A program made the position numbers and the translations under genes. Shown piece by piece: positions 36,115 through 45,864 of a stretch of DNA of 60,202 nucleotides (positions are counted from its first letter, which is position 1; each line of letters begins with the position of its first letter). The stretch spans positions 1-60,202 of the forward strand of contig NZ_JBBIAB010000027.1 in NCBI RefSeq assembly GCF_039634785.1, in the 5' to 3' direction. The notes below the pieces were generated by a model. That model saw only the letters and a program-made list of their open reading frames with translations. It ran no database searches and was not told where the DNA came from. This DNA comes from Tistrella mobilis. GTDB taxonomy: Bacteria; Pseudomonadota; Alphaproteobacteria; Tistrellales; Tistrellaceae.

Positions 36115-38076
36115 ATGAGTGTCATCACCGACGGTCCGGCCCGTGCATCGGCGGCCCGTTCCGACACCTGGACGCGGACCACCCGCGGCCTCGCCGATGC
36201 CTGCGGCCTCGCCCTCATGATCTTCATCCTGGCGACGATCGCATTGGGGGAACTGCCACTGCCCGTGCAGCGCGGCGCGGTGCTGCTGCTCGGCGCCGCG
36301 GCCATCCTGTTTTCCACCCCCACCCTGCCCGCCACCTGGCGCAGCGGACGAACCGGCCGCCTGGCCGATCGGGCACTGACCATCGTCTTTCTGGCCGCCA
36401 TCCTGGCAGCGATGATCTATGTGTTCATCGACTGGTTCGAGATGTTCTCGTACCGCATGGGCTTTCCGCTGCCCGAAGACGTGATGGTGTTCTGCGCCAC
36501 CCTGATCGTGACGCTGGAAATCACCCGTCGGGCCTGCGGCATGGGAATGGCCCTTCTGGTGGTCGGCTTCATGGGTTTCGTCTGGGCCGGTCCCTGGCTT
36601 CCGGGGGTGCTGCACCACTCCAGCGTGCGGCCCGAAGTGGCGCTTGAAGAGATGTTCGGCCAGGGCGGCATCCTGGGCTCGTCGCTCGGCCTGATGGCAT
36701 CGATGATCTATGTCTTCGTGCTTTACGGTGCCGTCCTGCGGGCCAGCGGTGCCGGCGAATCGATCATCCGTCTTGCCGGCCGCGCCACCCGGCGCGTTCC
36801 CGGCGGGCCCGCCCAGGCCGCCGTCGTCGCCAGCATGGGTTTCGGGTCCCTGTCCGGCTCGGGCCCGGCAAACGTGCTCGCCACCGGCTCGTTCACCATC
36901 CCCTTCATGATCCGGGCCGGCTATCGCCCCGCCTTTGCCGGCGCGGTCGAAGCCTGCGCGTCCACCATCGGCCAGATCACCCCGCCGGTGATGGGTATCG
37001 TGGCCTTCCTGATGGCCGACATCACCGGCATTCCGTATGTCACCATCGTCGTCGCCTCGGTTCTGCCCTGCCTGCTGTTCTATGCCAGCATCTCGCTCAG
37101 GGTTCTGTTCGCGGCCCGGGCGCGCGGCATGGAAGCGGCCGATGCCCGTGCTGCCGCCGAACTGCCGCCGGTCGACCGCGGAGACGTGATCCAGGGCCTG
37201 ACCGTCGCCGCATCGGCCGGCGGCATCGTCGCCCTGCTCGCCTCGGGCTATTCACCCGCCTATGCCTGCCTTGCCGGTATCGCGGTGATCTTCCTCGGCG
37301 GCATCTGGCATGCGCCGATGCGCATGGGGCCGCGGGTCGTCATCCGCGTTCTGATCGAAGCGGCCCGCGACGGGCTGGGCCTGCTCGCCATGTGCGCCGC
37401 CGTCGGCATCATCCTGGCCGTGGTCAACATGACCGGCATCGGCCTCGCCTTCAGCAAGCTGGTTCTGGCGGTCGGCGGCGACGACCTGTTCATGGCGCTT
37501 CTGGCGACGATGGCCGCCTCTCTGGTGCTCGGCACCGGCCTGCCGACGACGCCGGCCTACCTGCTGCTCGCCTTCACCGTGGTGCCGGCCCTCACCCAGC
37601 TCGGGCTGTCGGTGATCACCGCGCATCTGTTCATCTTCTATTTCGGCATCATGTCGGCGATCACCCCGCCGGTGGCGCTGTCGGCCTTCTCGGCCGCCTC
37701 GATCTCGCGCGTTCATCCGATGCGGCAGGCCATGGCCGCGGTCCGGCTGGGGGCGACCGGTTTCATCATCCCCTTCCTGATGGTCTACCATCCGGGAGTG
37801 CTGATCGTGGACCAGGCGCCGCTCACCGTCCTCACCTCCACCCTTGCCTGCCTGGTGGCGGTGACGGCGCTGGCGGCAGCCGATCAGGGCTGGCTGATCC
37901 GCCGGCTCCATCCGGGCTGGCGGTTGCTGCTGGCAGCCGCGGCCTTCGGGTTGATCCTGCCCGAGGCGCTGTCCACCGTTGCGGCCGTGGCGGCGCTCAC
38001 CCTGGTGATGACGGTCCAGATCGTCCTGGCCCGTCGCGAACGGGCCGCACGGCCGGCGGCACTGGCCGCGGAATAG
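36115..38076 (+). CDS. TRAP transporter fused permease (4TM/12TM)
   Basis: 653 residues, with small and large TRAP membrane subunits fused, as usual with TAXI receptors. Motifs of the large subunit are visible: MGFGSLSGSGPANVLATGSF, EACASTIGQITPPVMGIVAF and GTGLPTTPAYLL, plus the second IMSAITPPVALSAF. It is a sodium- or proton-driven secondary importer. GAGGA lies eight bases before the ATG. It forms a unit with the TAXI gene upstream. Confidence 0.94.
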   Translation: MSVITDGPARASAARSDTWTRTTRGLADACGLALMIFILATIALGELPLPVQRGAVLLLGAAAILFSTPTLPATWRSGRTGRLADRALTIVFLAAILAAMIYVFIDWFEMFSYRMGFPLPEDVMVFCATLIVTLEITRRACGMGMALLVVGFMGFVWAGPWLPGVLHHSSVRPEVALEEMFGQGGILGSSLGLMASMIYVFVLYGAVLRASGAGESIIRLAGRATRRVPGGPAQAAVVASMGFGSLSGSGPANVLATGSFTIPFMIRAGYRPAFAGAVEACASTIGQITPPVMGIVAFLMADITGIPYVTIVVASVLPCLLFYASISLRVLFAARARGMEAADARAAAELPPVDRGDVIQGLTVAASAGGIVALLASGYSPAYACLAGIAVIFLGGIWHAPMRMGPRVVIRVLIEAARDGLGLLAMCAAVGIILAVVNMTGIGLAFSKLVLAVGGDDLFMALLATMAASLVLGTGLPTTPAYLLLAFTVVPALTQLGLSVITAHLFIFYFGIMSAITPPVALSAFSAASISRVHPMRQAMAAVRLGATGFIIPFLMVYHPGVLIVDQAPLTVLTSTLACLVAVTALAAADQGWLIRRLHPGWRLLLAAAAFGLILPEALSTVAAVAALTLVMTVQIVLARRERAARPAALAAE

Positions 38077-38119
38077 GGCGCCCCCGATCCCCAGGCGTCA
38101 CAGGTTCCGGCGCCGCGAC

Positions 38120-39433
38120 CTACAGCATGTCGCGGAGCCGGAACCAGGCCATGGTCGCGACCAGCAGGGGGGTCCGCGCCCAGCCGCCGGGAAAATCGAT
38201 GTGGCGCAGGCCGTGGAACAGATCGAAACGGCTGCGATCACCGGTCACGGCCTCGGCCGCCAGACGCCCGGCCAGCGCCGTGGCAGCCAGGCCATGGCCT
38301 GAAAACCCCTGCAGCACCAGGATCTCTGGCGTCACCGCGGCGAAATGCGGCGTGCGGTCATGGGTGATGTCGACGAACCCGCCCCAGACCTCGGCGGTCG
38401 GCACATCGGCCAGATCGGGGAAGATGCCGATCATGGTCCGGCGCATCGCGGTGTCCAGGTTCAGCGGCTCCAGCGTCGAATAGCTGACCCGGCCGCCGAA
38501 CAGCATCCGGCGGTCGCCGGCCAGGCGGAAATAGTTGAGCGCGAACTTGCAGTCCGACACCGCCACCCGGCCGGGCAGCAGCCGCTCGGCCAAGGCCGGA
38601 TCCAGCGGCTCGGTGGCCAGTACATAGGTGCCGACCGGCATCACCTTCCAGCGCACCTCGGGGATCAGCCGGCCATTCTCGTGATTGGCGGCGGCGACCA
38701 CCGCATCGGCGGTGATGCTGCCATGCGGCGTCTCCACCCGAGGCGGCGCGCCCCGGTGGAGGGCGGTGGCCGATGTCTCCTCGAAGATCCGGACTCCCGC
38801 CTCTTCGGCCACGCGCGCCAGACCGAGCGCATAGGCCAGCGGATCGAGATGGCCGGCGCCGCGGTCCAACATGCCGCCGATATAGCGCGGGCTGCCGACA
38901 TGCTCGCCGATATGGGCGGCGGGGATCAGCTCCGACCGGTCATAGCCCCAGGCGCGTTCGCGGGCCAGCTCCGCTTCCAGCCCCCGCATATGGCGGGGCT
39001 TCAGCGCGGCCATCAGAACGCCCTCGGCAAAGTCACAGTCGATTTTATGACGAGAGATGCGATCGCGGACCAGGTCCAGCGCCTCGACGCTCATGCGCCA
39101 CATGGTGCGGGCCTTGTCTTCCCCCACCTTGGCGATCAGCCGGTCGGTGCCGGCCGCGAAGCCGTTCAGCAGCTGGCCGCCATTGCGCCCCGAGGCCCCC
39201 CAGCCGATCCGCCGCGCCTCCACGACCGCCACACTGAGCCCGCGCTCCGCCGCCTCGATCGCCGTCGACAGCCCCGCCAGTCCGCCGCCGATGACACAGA
39301 GATCGACCCTGAGATCACCCTCCAGCGGCGGCCGCCGGCGCATGCGCCCCAGATTGTCTGCGGCATAGCGCGACCGGACATGCGGTTCGGGCGCAAGCGC
39401 CGGGACAGGGGCGGTGGTGACGTCGGCGCACAT
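38120..39433 (-). CDS. FAD-dependent amine/amino-acid oxidoreductase (PuuB/DadA-like)
   Basis: 437 residues of the DAO family. The FAD-binding motif is VDLCVIGGGLAGLSTAIEAA (~46-65) with the following EARRIGWGASGRNGGQ typical of gamma-glutamylputrescine oxidases and related enzymes. The C-terminal FAD contact is LQGFSGHGLAATALAG. It oxidises an amine or amino acid. The ATG at 39433, with GGAAGG upstream, is preferred over a TTG three codons earlier. Convergent with the TRAP permease; no puu genes nearby, so the substrate is open. Confidence 0.9.
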   Translation of the reverse strand: MCADVTTAPVPALAPEPHVRSRYAADNLGRMRRRPPLEGDLRVDLCVIGGGLAGLSTAIEAAERGLSVAVVEARRIGWGASGRNGGQLLNGFAAGTDRLIAKVGEDKARTMWRMSVEALDLVRDRISRHKIDCDFAEGVLMAALKPRHMRGLEAELARERAWGYDRSELIPAAHIGEHVGSPRYIGGMLDRGAGHLDPLAYALGLARVAEEAGVRIFEETSATALHRGAPPRVETPHGSITADAVVAAANHENGRLIPEVRWKVMPVGTYVLATEPLDPALAERLLPGRVAVSDCKFALNYFRLAGDRRMLFGGRVSYSTLEPLNLDTAMRRTMIGIFPDLADVPTAEVWGGFVDITHDRTPHFAAVTPEILVLQGFSGHGLAATALAGRLAAEAVTGDRSRFDLFHGLRHIDFPGGWARTPLLVATMAWFRLRDML

Positions 39434-39568
39434 CGGGGCCAAACCTTCCTTCTGGCAGCACGAGGGCGCTCCGTTTCCGCCGGGAGGGAAAAGAACGCCC
39501 GGCGAGAGTAGCCCGGCGAAAGTATCGGGCGCACCCGCAGGCCGGTCAAGGAAGCCCCGCGGAGGGTG

Positions 39569-40465
39569 TCACGACGCCGGGCCGGCGGCAATCTCCAGCA
39601 GCCAGTCGCGCACCGCGATCACGTCCGGCGCCGATCGTTCCGTTTCCGGGATCAGCAGGTGATAGCCGTCCCCCGGCAATTCCGGGCCGAAGGGCGCCGT
39701 CAGCAGGCCGGCGGCAAGGTCGTCGGCGACCAGGGTCAGGCTGGCGATCAGCGCCCCATGGCCGGCGATCGCCGCCTGGATGGCATGGGCGTCGTCGGTG
39801 AAGCTCAGCACCGCCGTGCCCGCGGGTTCCGGCCTTCCGGCGGCGCCGGCCCAGGCCCGCCAGTCGGGCACGCGTTCCTGCCGCCGCCAGTCGACCCTGA
39901 GCAGCGGCACCTTCTCAAGATCCTCGGGCGACCGCAGGCCCAGCCGCGGGCTTGCCACCACGCCGAAGCGATCGGTGATCAGGGTTTCGGCCACGAGCCC
40001 CGGGAAGGGCCCCCGGCCGTAGCGCACCGCCAGATCGGCAATGCCGGTGCCAAGCTCGACCACATCATCCGAGGCGTGCAGGCGAAGCTCGTGACCGGGG
40101 AACCGCGCCCGAAACCGGCCGAGCGCCGGGATAAGCCGCTTCGCAGTGAACAGGCCGAGTGCGGTCAGTGTCACCGCCCGCCGCGGCGCCGGGGGGCGAA
40201 GCGCCGCCACCGCCGCCGCCATGGCGTCGAAGCCGTCGCGCAGCACCGGAAACAGCCGGTCGCCGGCGGGGGTGGTCACCACCTGCCGCACCCGCCGTTC
40301 GAACAGGGGCAGGCCCAGCGTCTCTTCCAGCAGGCGGATCTGATGGCTGACGGCGGTGGGGGTGACACCAAGCTCGGCCGCGGCCAGCCGGAAGCTCTGA
40401 TGGCGGGCCGCCGCCTCGAAGGTCTTGAGCGCCTGGAGCGGCGGCAGCCTGCGGGAAGGGATCAT
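39569..40465 (-). CDS. LysR-family regulator (GcvA-like), divergent from azoR
   Basis: 298 residues. Helix-turn-helix region is LQALKTFEAAARHQSFRLAA, then LGVTPTAVSHQIRLLEE; the C-terminal effector domain is of the GcvA type (ADLAVRYGRGPFPGL). The start was placed at the ATG that fits the family's RRLPPLQALKTFE beginning; an ATG 18 bases upstream is possible, and neither has a clear ribosome site. Its likely target is the divergent azoreductase gene. Confidence 0.88.
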   Translation of the reverse strand: MIPSRRLPPLQALKTFEAAARHQSFRLAAAELGVTPTAVSHQIRLLEETLGLPLFERRVRQVVTTPAGDRLFPVLRDGFDAMAAAVAALRPPAPRRAVTLTALGLFTAKRLIPALGRFRARFPGHELRLHASDDVVELGTGIADLAVRYGRGPFPGLVAETLITDRFGVVASPRLGLRSPEDLEKVPLLRVDWRRQERVPDWRAWAGAAGRPEPAGTAVLSFTDDAHAIQAAIAGHGALIASLTLVADDLAAGLLTAPFGPELPGDGYHLLIPETERSAPDVIAVRDWLLEIAAGPAS

Positions 40466-40571
40466 GGATGAACTGATCTTCATTATCGGCTGAGGGATAC
40501 GATTTTGTCAGCCGCCGGAATTCAGGGCAATTCTCATGTCATCCACACTCCACGGATGAAGGAGATGCATC

Positions 40572-41252
40572 ATGATCCGGCTGCTGCAGATCGATGCCAG
40601 CGCCCGCCCCGGCCGCTCGGGCACAGATCCCCATGGCTCTCACACCCGCCGGCTGACCGCGCGTTTCGCAGATCGGTGGCGGCAGCATCGCCCCGACGAC
40701 GAGATCATCTGCCGCGATGTCGGTCTCGCGCCGCCGGCCCCCGTCGACGCCGACTGGGTCAGGGCTGCCTTCACCCGGCCCGAGGCGCGCGACGACGCCA
40801 TGCAGGCAAGGCTTGCCGAAAGCGACCGGTTGACGGCGGAACTCCTTGCCGCCGACATCGTGGTGTTCGGGGCGCCGATGTACAATTTCGGCCTGCCGTC
40901 AGCGCTCAAGGCCTGGATCGACAATATCGTGCGGGTCGGTGTCACCTTCGGCTTCGACCGCGCCCGCGGCGACGCGCCTTATTGGCCGATGCTGCCGGCG
41001 GGCAGGCGGGCGGTGGTCCTGACGGCACGCGGCGACCTGGGATATGGGCCGGGCGGCATTCAGGCCCATAACGAGCTGGTGGTGCCCGGGCTCGCCGCCC
41101 CGTTGCGCTATATCGGCATGGGCGCGGTGGATGTGGTGGCGATCGAGGGCGACGAATTCGGCGACGACCGCCTTGCGGCTTCGATCGCCGCGGCAGAGGC
41201 GGCAGTGGACCGCCTGGTCGACCGCCTCACCGTCGGCGGCGCAGCCAGATGA
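40572..41252 (+). CDS. azoR: FMN-dependent NADH-azoreductase
   Basis: 226 residues, flavodoxin-like fold. APMYNFGLPSALKAWIDN is the AzoR FMN-binding signature, and the N-terminal IDASARPGRSGTDPHGSHTR binds the FMN phosphate. It reduces quinones and azo compounds with NAD(P)H in the cytoplasm. AAGGAG lies seven bases before the ATG. The 3' end overlaps that of the opposing PepSY membrane gene by 26 bases. Confidence 0.92.
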   Translation: MIRLLQIDASARPGRSGTDPHGSHTRRLTARFADRWRQHRPDDEIICRDVGLAPPAPVDADWVRAAFTRPEARDDAMQARLAESDRLTAELLAADIVVFGAPMYNFGLPSALKAWIDNIVRVGVTFGFDRARGDAPYWPMLPAGRRAVVLTARGDLGYGPGGIQAHNELVVPGLAAPLRYIGMGAVDVVAIEGDEFGDDRLAASIAAAEAAVDRLVDRLTVGGAAR

Positions 41253-42306
41253 CGAGACCTGTGACATAGAACACCGGCAGGGCGAGCCCGGCCAGAAAGG
41301 CCACCACCTGCCCGGGCCATCCCAGCATCAGCCGGCCGTGCAGCGCGTTCATGACCCCGTGCAGATCCGGACCGTGGGACATCGCTTTCACGGTGCCGCA
41401 GCCCGGGTCGACCATGAGCCTGCCGGTGGTCGTCGTGACCATCCAGCCCGGCCCGGCTGCCATCACTCCCAGAAAGCCACCGCTTTGCGATGCGGCGAGC
41501 CCCAGGCGCACCGCGGTGGCGGCATCCGGCACGGCCACGCAGGCATCGTCCGGCACTGGTGGGGCCGCAGCGGCGGGCGGCAGACCACGCCGCGCGCCGC
41601 CAATCAGATCGGGGCGCGCAAGCAGTGTGCCGGTCACCGCCACCACCGCCAGCGGCAGCAGCAGCCAGATGCCTGCGGTCACGTGCAGCACCCTGATCTG
41701 CCGATGCCAGGGCCCGGCGAGCGACGGCAGCAGCCTGCGGCGCCAGGCACCCGGCCGCCGCCCGCCTTCCGGTCGCCGTGGCCACCAGAGGCAGGCCCCC
41801 GTCGCAAGCGACAGGCAGAGCACCACCCCGACCACCGCCACCAGCCCGGCGCCGATCGGGCCGCCAGCCAACGCCCGATGCAGATCCAGCACCTGCGCGA
41901 AGGCGAGATCCCCGAACGGACGGATGCCGAGCAGGTCGCCGCGCGCGGGATCGAAGGTCGCGACAAGAAAGCGCGGACCGCCATCGCCGGCCGGTTCGGT
42001 CAACAGGGCAAGCACGGTGGCGACCGGCATCGGCCCGCTGCCGGGGGCCGTGACAGACAGCAGACGGCGCGGCCCGGTTGCGATCGCCTGGGCCGCCTGC
42101 ACCTGAAGATCGGGCGGCAGGGGCGCCGCGGCAGGATCGACCGGTCTTGCCATCGCCCCCAGTTCCAGGCGGAGCCACGGCTCCTTCACCACCAGGGCGG
42201 CACCGGTCACCCCCAGCAGGGCCGCCACCGCTCCGATGGTCAGCCCCAGCCAGAGATGCAGCTGCAGCCAGATCTTCCGCCAGGATGGCCGGACAGGGCG
42301 GGGCAT
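41227..42306 (-). CDS. PepSY-associated transmembrane protein of the siderophore cluster
   Basis: 359 residues with four membrane helices (near 15-38, 150-172, 200-222 and 330-352) and a periplasmic PepSY region between. Conserved features are LQLHLWLGLTIGA, VLDLHRALAGG, RVLHVTAGIW and the C-terminal LHGRLMLG. Proteins of this type accompany TonB-dependent siderophore receptors and probably reduce ferric siderophore in the periplasm or inner membrane. The ATG overlaps the MFS stop as TGATG. Last gene of the operon. Confidence 0.9.
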   Translation of the reverse strand: MPRPVRPSWRKIWLQLHLWLGLTIGAVAALLGVTGAALVVKEPWLRLELGAMARPVDPAAAPLPPDLQVQAAQAIATGPRRLLSVTAPGSGPMPVATVLALLTEPAGDGGPRFLVATFDPARGDLLGIRPFGDLAFAQVLDLHRALAGGPIGAGLVAVVGVVLCLSLATGACLWWPRRPEGGRRPGAWRRRLLPSLAGPWHRQIRVLHVTAGIWLLLPLAVVAVTGTLLARPDLIGGARRGLPPAAAAPPVPDDACVAVPDAATAVRLGLAASQSGGFLGVMAAGPGWMVTTTTGRLMVDPGCGTVKAMSHGPDLHGVMNALHGRLMLGWPGQVVAFLAGLALPVFYVTGLVIWLRRRR

Positions 42307-43568
42307 CACGGCGCCTCCCTGAGCCCGGCCTCGGCCAGGCGCAGCGCCGCCGACCGCCGGGCATGCAGCACGGCCGCGACGGCGAGACCGGCCGCAACGG
42401 CCACCGCCAGGAAGGCACCGCCATAGCCTGCGGCGGCGGCAAAGGCGGTGACCGCCGACGAGGTGCCGATTTCTCCCAGATCCCGGGTGCTCTGCACCGA
42501 GGTCATGTCGGTCCCGGCCTGGCCGGCGGCAGCGGCGAAGCGCATGGCCAGGGCCATGGCCGCGACCGAGGCCGCCCCGGCCCCGAAGGCGCCGAGCGCG
42601 GCGGCGAGAACAGGCAGTGACAGAGGCACCGGGGCGGGCGTGAGAGGCAAAAGACCCGCCGCCTGCGCTGCCCAGATCAGCGCCGCCAGCCCTGATGCCC
42701 CAAGTCCGGCGAACAGCGCCCGCCAGGCGCCGAGACGCGCCACCATCCAGGCCCCGCCACCACAGCCCAGCAGAATGGTGACGGCACCGGCCGCGATGCC
42801 GAGCCGGCCGACCGCCGCGATCGTCCAGCCGGCATCGATCAGGAACAGCTTCCAGAGGCCGAAGCCGGCGCTGGCTGTGACGGCGGAAAGCAAGGCCACC
42901 GCCAGCAGGGGCAGTGCGCCGGGCCGGGTGGCGAAGGCTTTGAGGCTGGCCCGGCTGCGCGGCGCGTCGCCATGCTGCAGGGCCGGCCCCTCGCGCCAGA
43001 GCAGGGCCAGCACCAGCCCTGCCGCAACCACCCCCGCCACCACCAGCAGCGCGCCGGTCAGGCCGATCAGGCCGGCCAGCACCAGCGTGCCGGAGCCGCC
43101 GAAGAAGAAGCCGATCATGGTCCCGGCCACCTGAATGCCGTTGGCTCGGGCCAGATCGCGGCCGTGGAAGTGTTCGGCCGCAAGCCCGTCGGTGGCGGTG
43201 TCCTGGGTGGCGCCGGCAAGCGAGGCAAGCGCGAAACCCGCCACCAGCCAGCCCGAGACGGTCTCGGACACCCCCGTCGCCACCACGGCCAGCAGGGTTG
43301 CCAGCACCAGCGACTGCATCGGCAGCACCCAGCTCCGCCGACGGCCGAGGCGCGGCGACCACCGGTCGTCGACCAGCGGCGCCCAGAGGAATTTGAGCAC
43401 CCAGGGCAGCCCGACCAGCGGCAGGAAGGCGAGCCTGTCAAGGGCCGCCCCCTGCTGGCGCAGCAAGCCCGGCAGCGCCTCCATCGCCAGGCCCAGCGGA
43501 ATGCCCTGGGTCATGTAGAGGACGGCGATCATCAGGAAGGCGAAGGGACGACCGGTTCCGAGGGTCAT
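42306..43568 (-). CDS. MFS transporter, RhtX/FptX-like siderophore importer
   Basis: 420 residues, 12 membrane helices. YMTQGIPLGLAMEALPGLLR at the N-terminus and the LKFLWAPLVDDRWSPRLGRRR loop between helices 2 and 3 are typical of the AmpG/RhtX/FptX group, which brings ferric siderophores or muropeptides through the inner membrane. Position between the TonB receptor (4 bp before) and the PepSY protein (1-base overlap) supports siderophore import. Confidence 0.9.
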   Translation of the reverse strand: MTLGTGRPFAFLMIAVLYMTQGIPLGLAMEALPGLLRQQGAALDRLAFLPLVGLPWVLKFLWAPLVDDRWSPRLGRRRSWVLPMQSLVLATLLAVVATGVSETVSGWLVAGFALASLAGATQDTATDGLAAEHFHGRDLARANGIQVAGTMIGFFFGGSGTLVLAGLIGLTGALLVVAGVVAAGLVLALLWREGPALQHGDAPRSRASLKAFATRPGALPLLAVALLSAVTASAGFGLWKLFLIDAGWTIAAVGRLGIAAGAVTILLGCGGGAWMVARLGAWRALFAGLGASGLAALIWAAQAAGLLPLTPAPVPLSLPVLAAALGAFGAGAASVAAMALAMRFAAAAGQAGTDMTSVQSTRDLGEIGTSSAVTAFAAAAGYGGAFLAVAVAAGLAVAAVLHARRSAALRLAEAGLREAP

Positions 43569-43572
43569 GGCG

Positions 43573-45720
43573 TCACCAGCTGTAGCGCAGGCTGGCCACG
43601 ACCGTGCGCTCATAGCCCAGGCTGCAATTGGCCTCGGACGAGCAGCCGGCGACGTAATAGCGGTCGAAGAGATTGCTGGCGTTCACCGCCACCCGCCAGT
43701 CGCCCAGCTGATAGCGCACCCCAAGATCGACGAGCGTGACATCGGGCACGGTGAAGCTGTTGCGGGCATCGCCGGCACTTTCGCCCACATAGCGGACACC
43801 GGCCCCCAGCCCCAGCCCGGCCAGCGGCCCGGACCGCACCGTGTAATCGCCCCAGAGCGAGGCCATCTGATCGGGGATGCCGGTCGGCTTCCTGTGCAGA
43901 TCGGCGCCCAGGCTGCGGGTCACCTCGGGATCCTGCCAGGTATAGGCGCCGATCAGGCTGACGCCTCCGCCCAGTTCGGCCACCGCCTGAAACTCGATAC
44001 CGCGGCTCCAGATCTCGCCGGTCTGATAGCGGGCCGCCGGGTTGGTGGGGCTTGCGGTGACGACATTGGTCTGGGTGAGATCGAACCAGGCCAGGGTGAA
44101 AAAGCTGTCGAAACCGTCGGGCTGGAATTTGGCCCCGACTTCCAGCTGCTCCGCCTCCGACGGCCGGAACGCCCGGCCATCGACATCCGTGCCCGAGACC
44201 GGTGAGAACGAGGTCGACCACGAGACATAGGGGGTCAGGCCCGCCTCGAAGGCCCAGGCCGCCCCCGCCCGCCAGGTGAAGGCATCATCGGACCGGCTGG
44301 TGCGGGCGTCGTTGTCCATATGGTCGGTGACCCGGCTGCGGGCCCAGTCCTGCCGGCCACCCAGGCTCAGCACCAGCCCCTGGGGCAGGCGGATCTGCTG
44401 GTGGGTATAGACGCCGATCTGGTCGATCCGGGTGGTGTTGTCCGAAACCTTGAGCGACGGGTTGGCGATCGCCTGACCATAGACCGGGTCATAGAGGTCG
44501 ATCGGCGTTGCCGCACCCATGAACTGGTAGAAATCCTCGGCGTTGTAGCGGTAGTCCAGGCCGAAGAGCGAGGTGACGGACGCCGGCCCCGCCTGCCAGT
44601 CCGCCTGGAGCTGGGTATCGGTGTTGAAGAGATCCGCATCGACACCGAAGCGATAGGCACCCCGGTTGACCATGGTGCCGTCGGTCGCAAGCGGGGTGTA
44701 GGCGTAGACATTGGCCTGATCGAAATCGAGCCGGTCATAGCGGGTGTTCTGACGCAGCTGCCAGCGGTCGTCGAAACGATGCTCGAAAGCCCAGCCGAAA
44801 GCGGTCTGGGTGCGGTCGAATTCGTTGAGCGATGGATCGCCGGAATAGCGATTCATCGGGATCCGGCCATGGGTGTTGGGCAGCACCGTGCCCGAGGCGG
44901 GCAGCGGGCCCGGAGTCCCCGCCTCGTCCTGCTGACGGCTGGCGAGCAAAGTGAGGCTGGTATCCTCGCCAAGTGACAGGGTCAGCGCCGGGGCGACATA
45001 GATCCGGTCGTCGCGGTTATGGTCGATCTGGGTATCGGCATCGCGGGCAAGGGCCGTCAGCCGGAACAGGGCGCGGCCGTCATCCACCAGCCGCCCGCTC
45101 AGATCCACGGCCGCCTGCAGCCGATCGTGGCTCCCGCCCGAGATTTCCACCATGTGCAGCGGATCGGCGGTCGGGCGCTTGGTGATCGCATTGATCAGCC
45201 CGCCCGGTGCCGCCTGACCATAGAGCACCGAGGCCGGGCCGCGCAGCACCTCGATCCGCTCCAGGCCGAAGGGCTCGATCCGGGTGGTCATCTGGTTCGA
45301 CATCTGCCGGAGCCCGTCGCGATAGAGGCCGAGCGTGGTGGCATTGAAGCCGCGGATGGTGAGCTGGTCGTATCGATTGTCGGCATTGGCGAGGCCGGTG
45401 ACGATACCCGGCGTGTAGCGCAGTGCCTCCCCCAGGCTCTGGGCCTGCTGCATTTCCATCTGCTCGCGGGTCACCACCGATACCGATTGCGGCGTTTCGG
45501 ACAGCGGGGCATCGGTCTTGGTGCCGATGGTCGCGGTCTGGGCGACCACACCGCCGGCCGGCCTCCACGACGCGGGGCGCGTCTCCTGCACCTGAAGGGC
45601 GGGCAGGGTCTCGGCATCCTCTGCATCGGCGGCAAAAACCGGCGAGACCTGGGAGAGCAGCCCGGCAGCAATCAGGAGCGTGGGCGACAGCCGGGCGGAG
45701 CCGGAACGGGAGAGCGGCAT
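43573..45720 (-). CDS. TonB-dependent siderophore receptor
   Basis: 715 residues. Signal peptide (1-30, ending VFA), plug domain with SETPQSVSVVTREQM and the conserved IEVLRGPASVLYGQAAPGG (written here IEVLRGPASVLYG), and a 22-strand outer membrane barrel ending in the aromatic residue Trp (LRYSW). It resembles FhuA/FoxA/FpvA-type ferric siderophore receptors. The TonB box probably lies in LPALQVQ. A Fur-like box is 53 bp upstream. First gene of the operon with the MFS and PepSY genes. Confidence 0.95.
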   Translation of the reverse strand: MPLSRSGSARLSPTLLIAAGLLSQVSPVFAADAEDAETLPALQVQETRPASWRPAGGVVAQTATIGTKTDAPLSETPQSVSVVTREQMEMQQAQSLGEALRYTPGIVTGLANADNRYDQLTIRGFNATTLGLYRDGLRQMSNQMTTRIEPFGLERIEVLRGPASVLYGQAAPGGLINAITKRPTADPLHMVEISGGSHDRLQAAVDLSGRLVDDGRALFRLTALARDADTQIDHNRDDRIYVAPALTLSLGEDTSLTLLASRQQDEAGTPGPLPASGTVLPNTHGRIPMNRYSGDPSLNEFDRTQTAFGWAFEHRFDDRWQLRQNTRYDRLDFDQANVYAYTPLATDGTMVNRGAYRFGVDADLFNTDTQLQADWQAGPASVTSLFGLDYRYNAEDFYQFMGAATPIDLYDPVYGQAIANPSLKVSDNTTRIDQIGVYTHQQIRLPQGLVLSLGGRQDWARSRVTDHMDNDARTSRSDDAFTWRAGAAWAFEAGLTPYVSWSTSFSPVSGTDVDGRAFRPSEAEQLEVGAKFQPDGFDSFFTLAWFDLTQTNVVTASPTNPAARYQTGEIWSRGIEFQAVAELGGGVSLIGAYTWQDPEVTRSLGADLHRKPTGIPDQMASLWGDYTVRSGPLAGLGLGAGVRYVGESAGDARNSFTVPDVTLVDLGVRYQLGDWRVAVNASNLFDRYYVAGCSSEANCSLGYERTVVASLRYSW

Positions 45721-45772
45721 GAGTGAGGCCTCTGATATCGGCAGGAACGGAGACGGACGGCGCGCGTCATGT

Positions 45773-45787
45773 TGCGAATGAATCGCA
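45773..45787. promoter_or_regulatory. Fur-like 7-1-7 box upstream of the TonB receptor gene
   Basis: TGCGAAT-G-AATCGCA, an inverted repeat in 7-1-7 spacing with one mismatched pair, 53 bp before the receptor start. Its right half AATCGCA is identical to that of the box at 46744. Confidence 0.6.
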
Positions 45788-45864
45788 TCTACGGCCGGTC
45801 TCCGAAATGCCGGAGGCCTACGATGGCAGGAGTCAGATCTCCGCGGACGGGCGGCGGGACCGGG

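Noticed and set aside
41227-43362. 711-codon open frame on the minus strand across the MFS and PepSY genes
   Set aside because: Different frame from the two real genes, which have motifs, ribosome sites and coupled starts.
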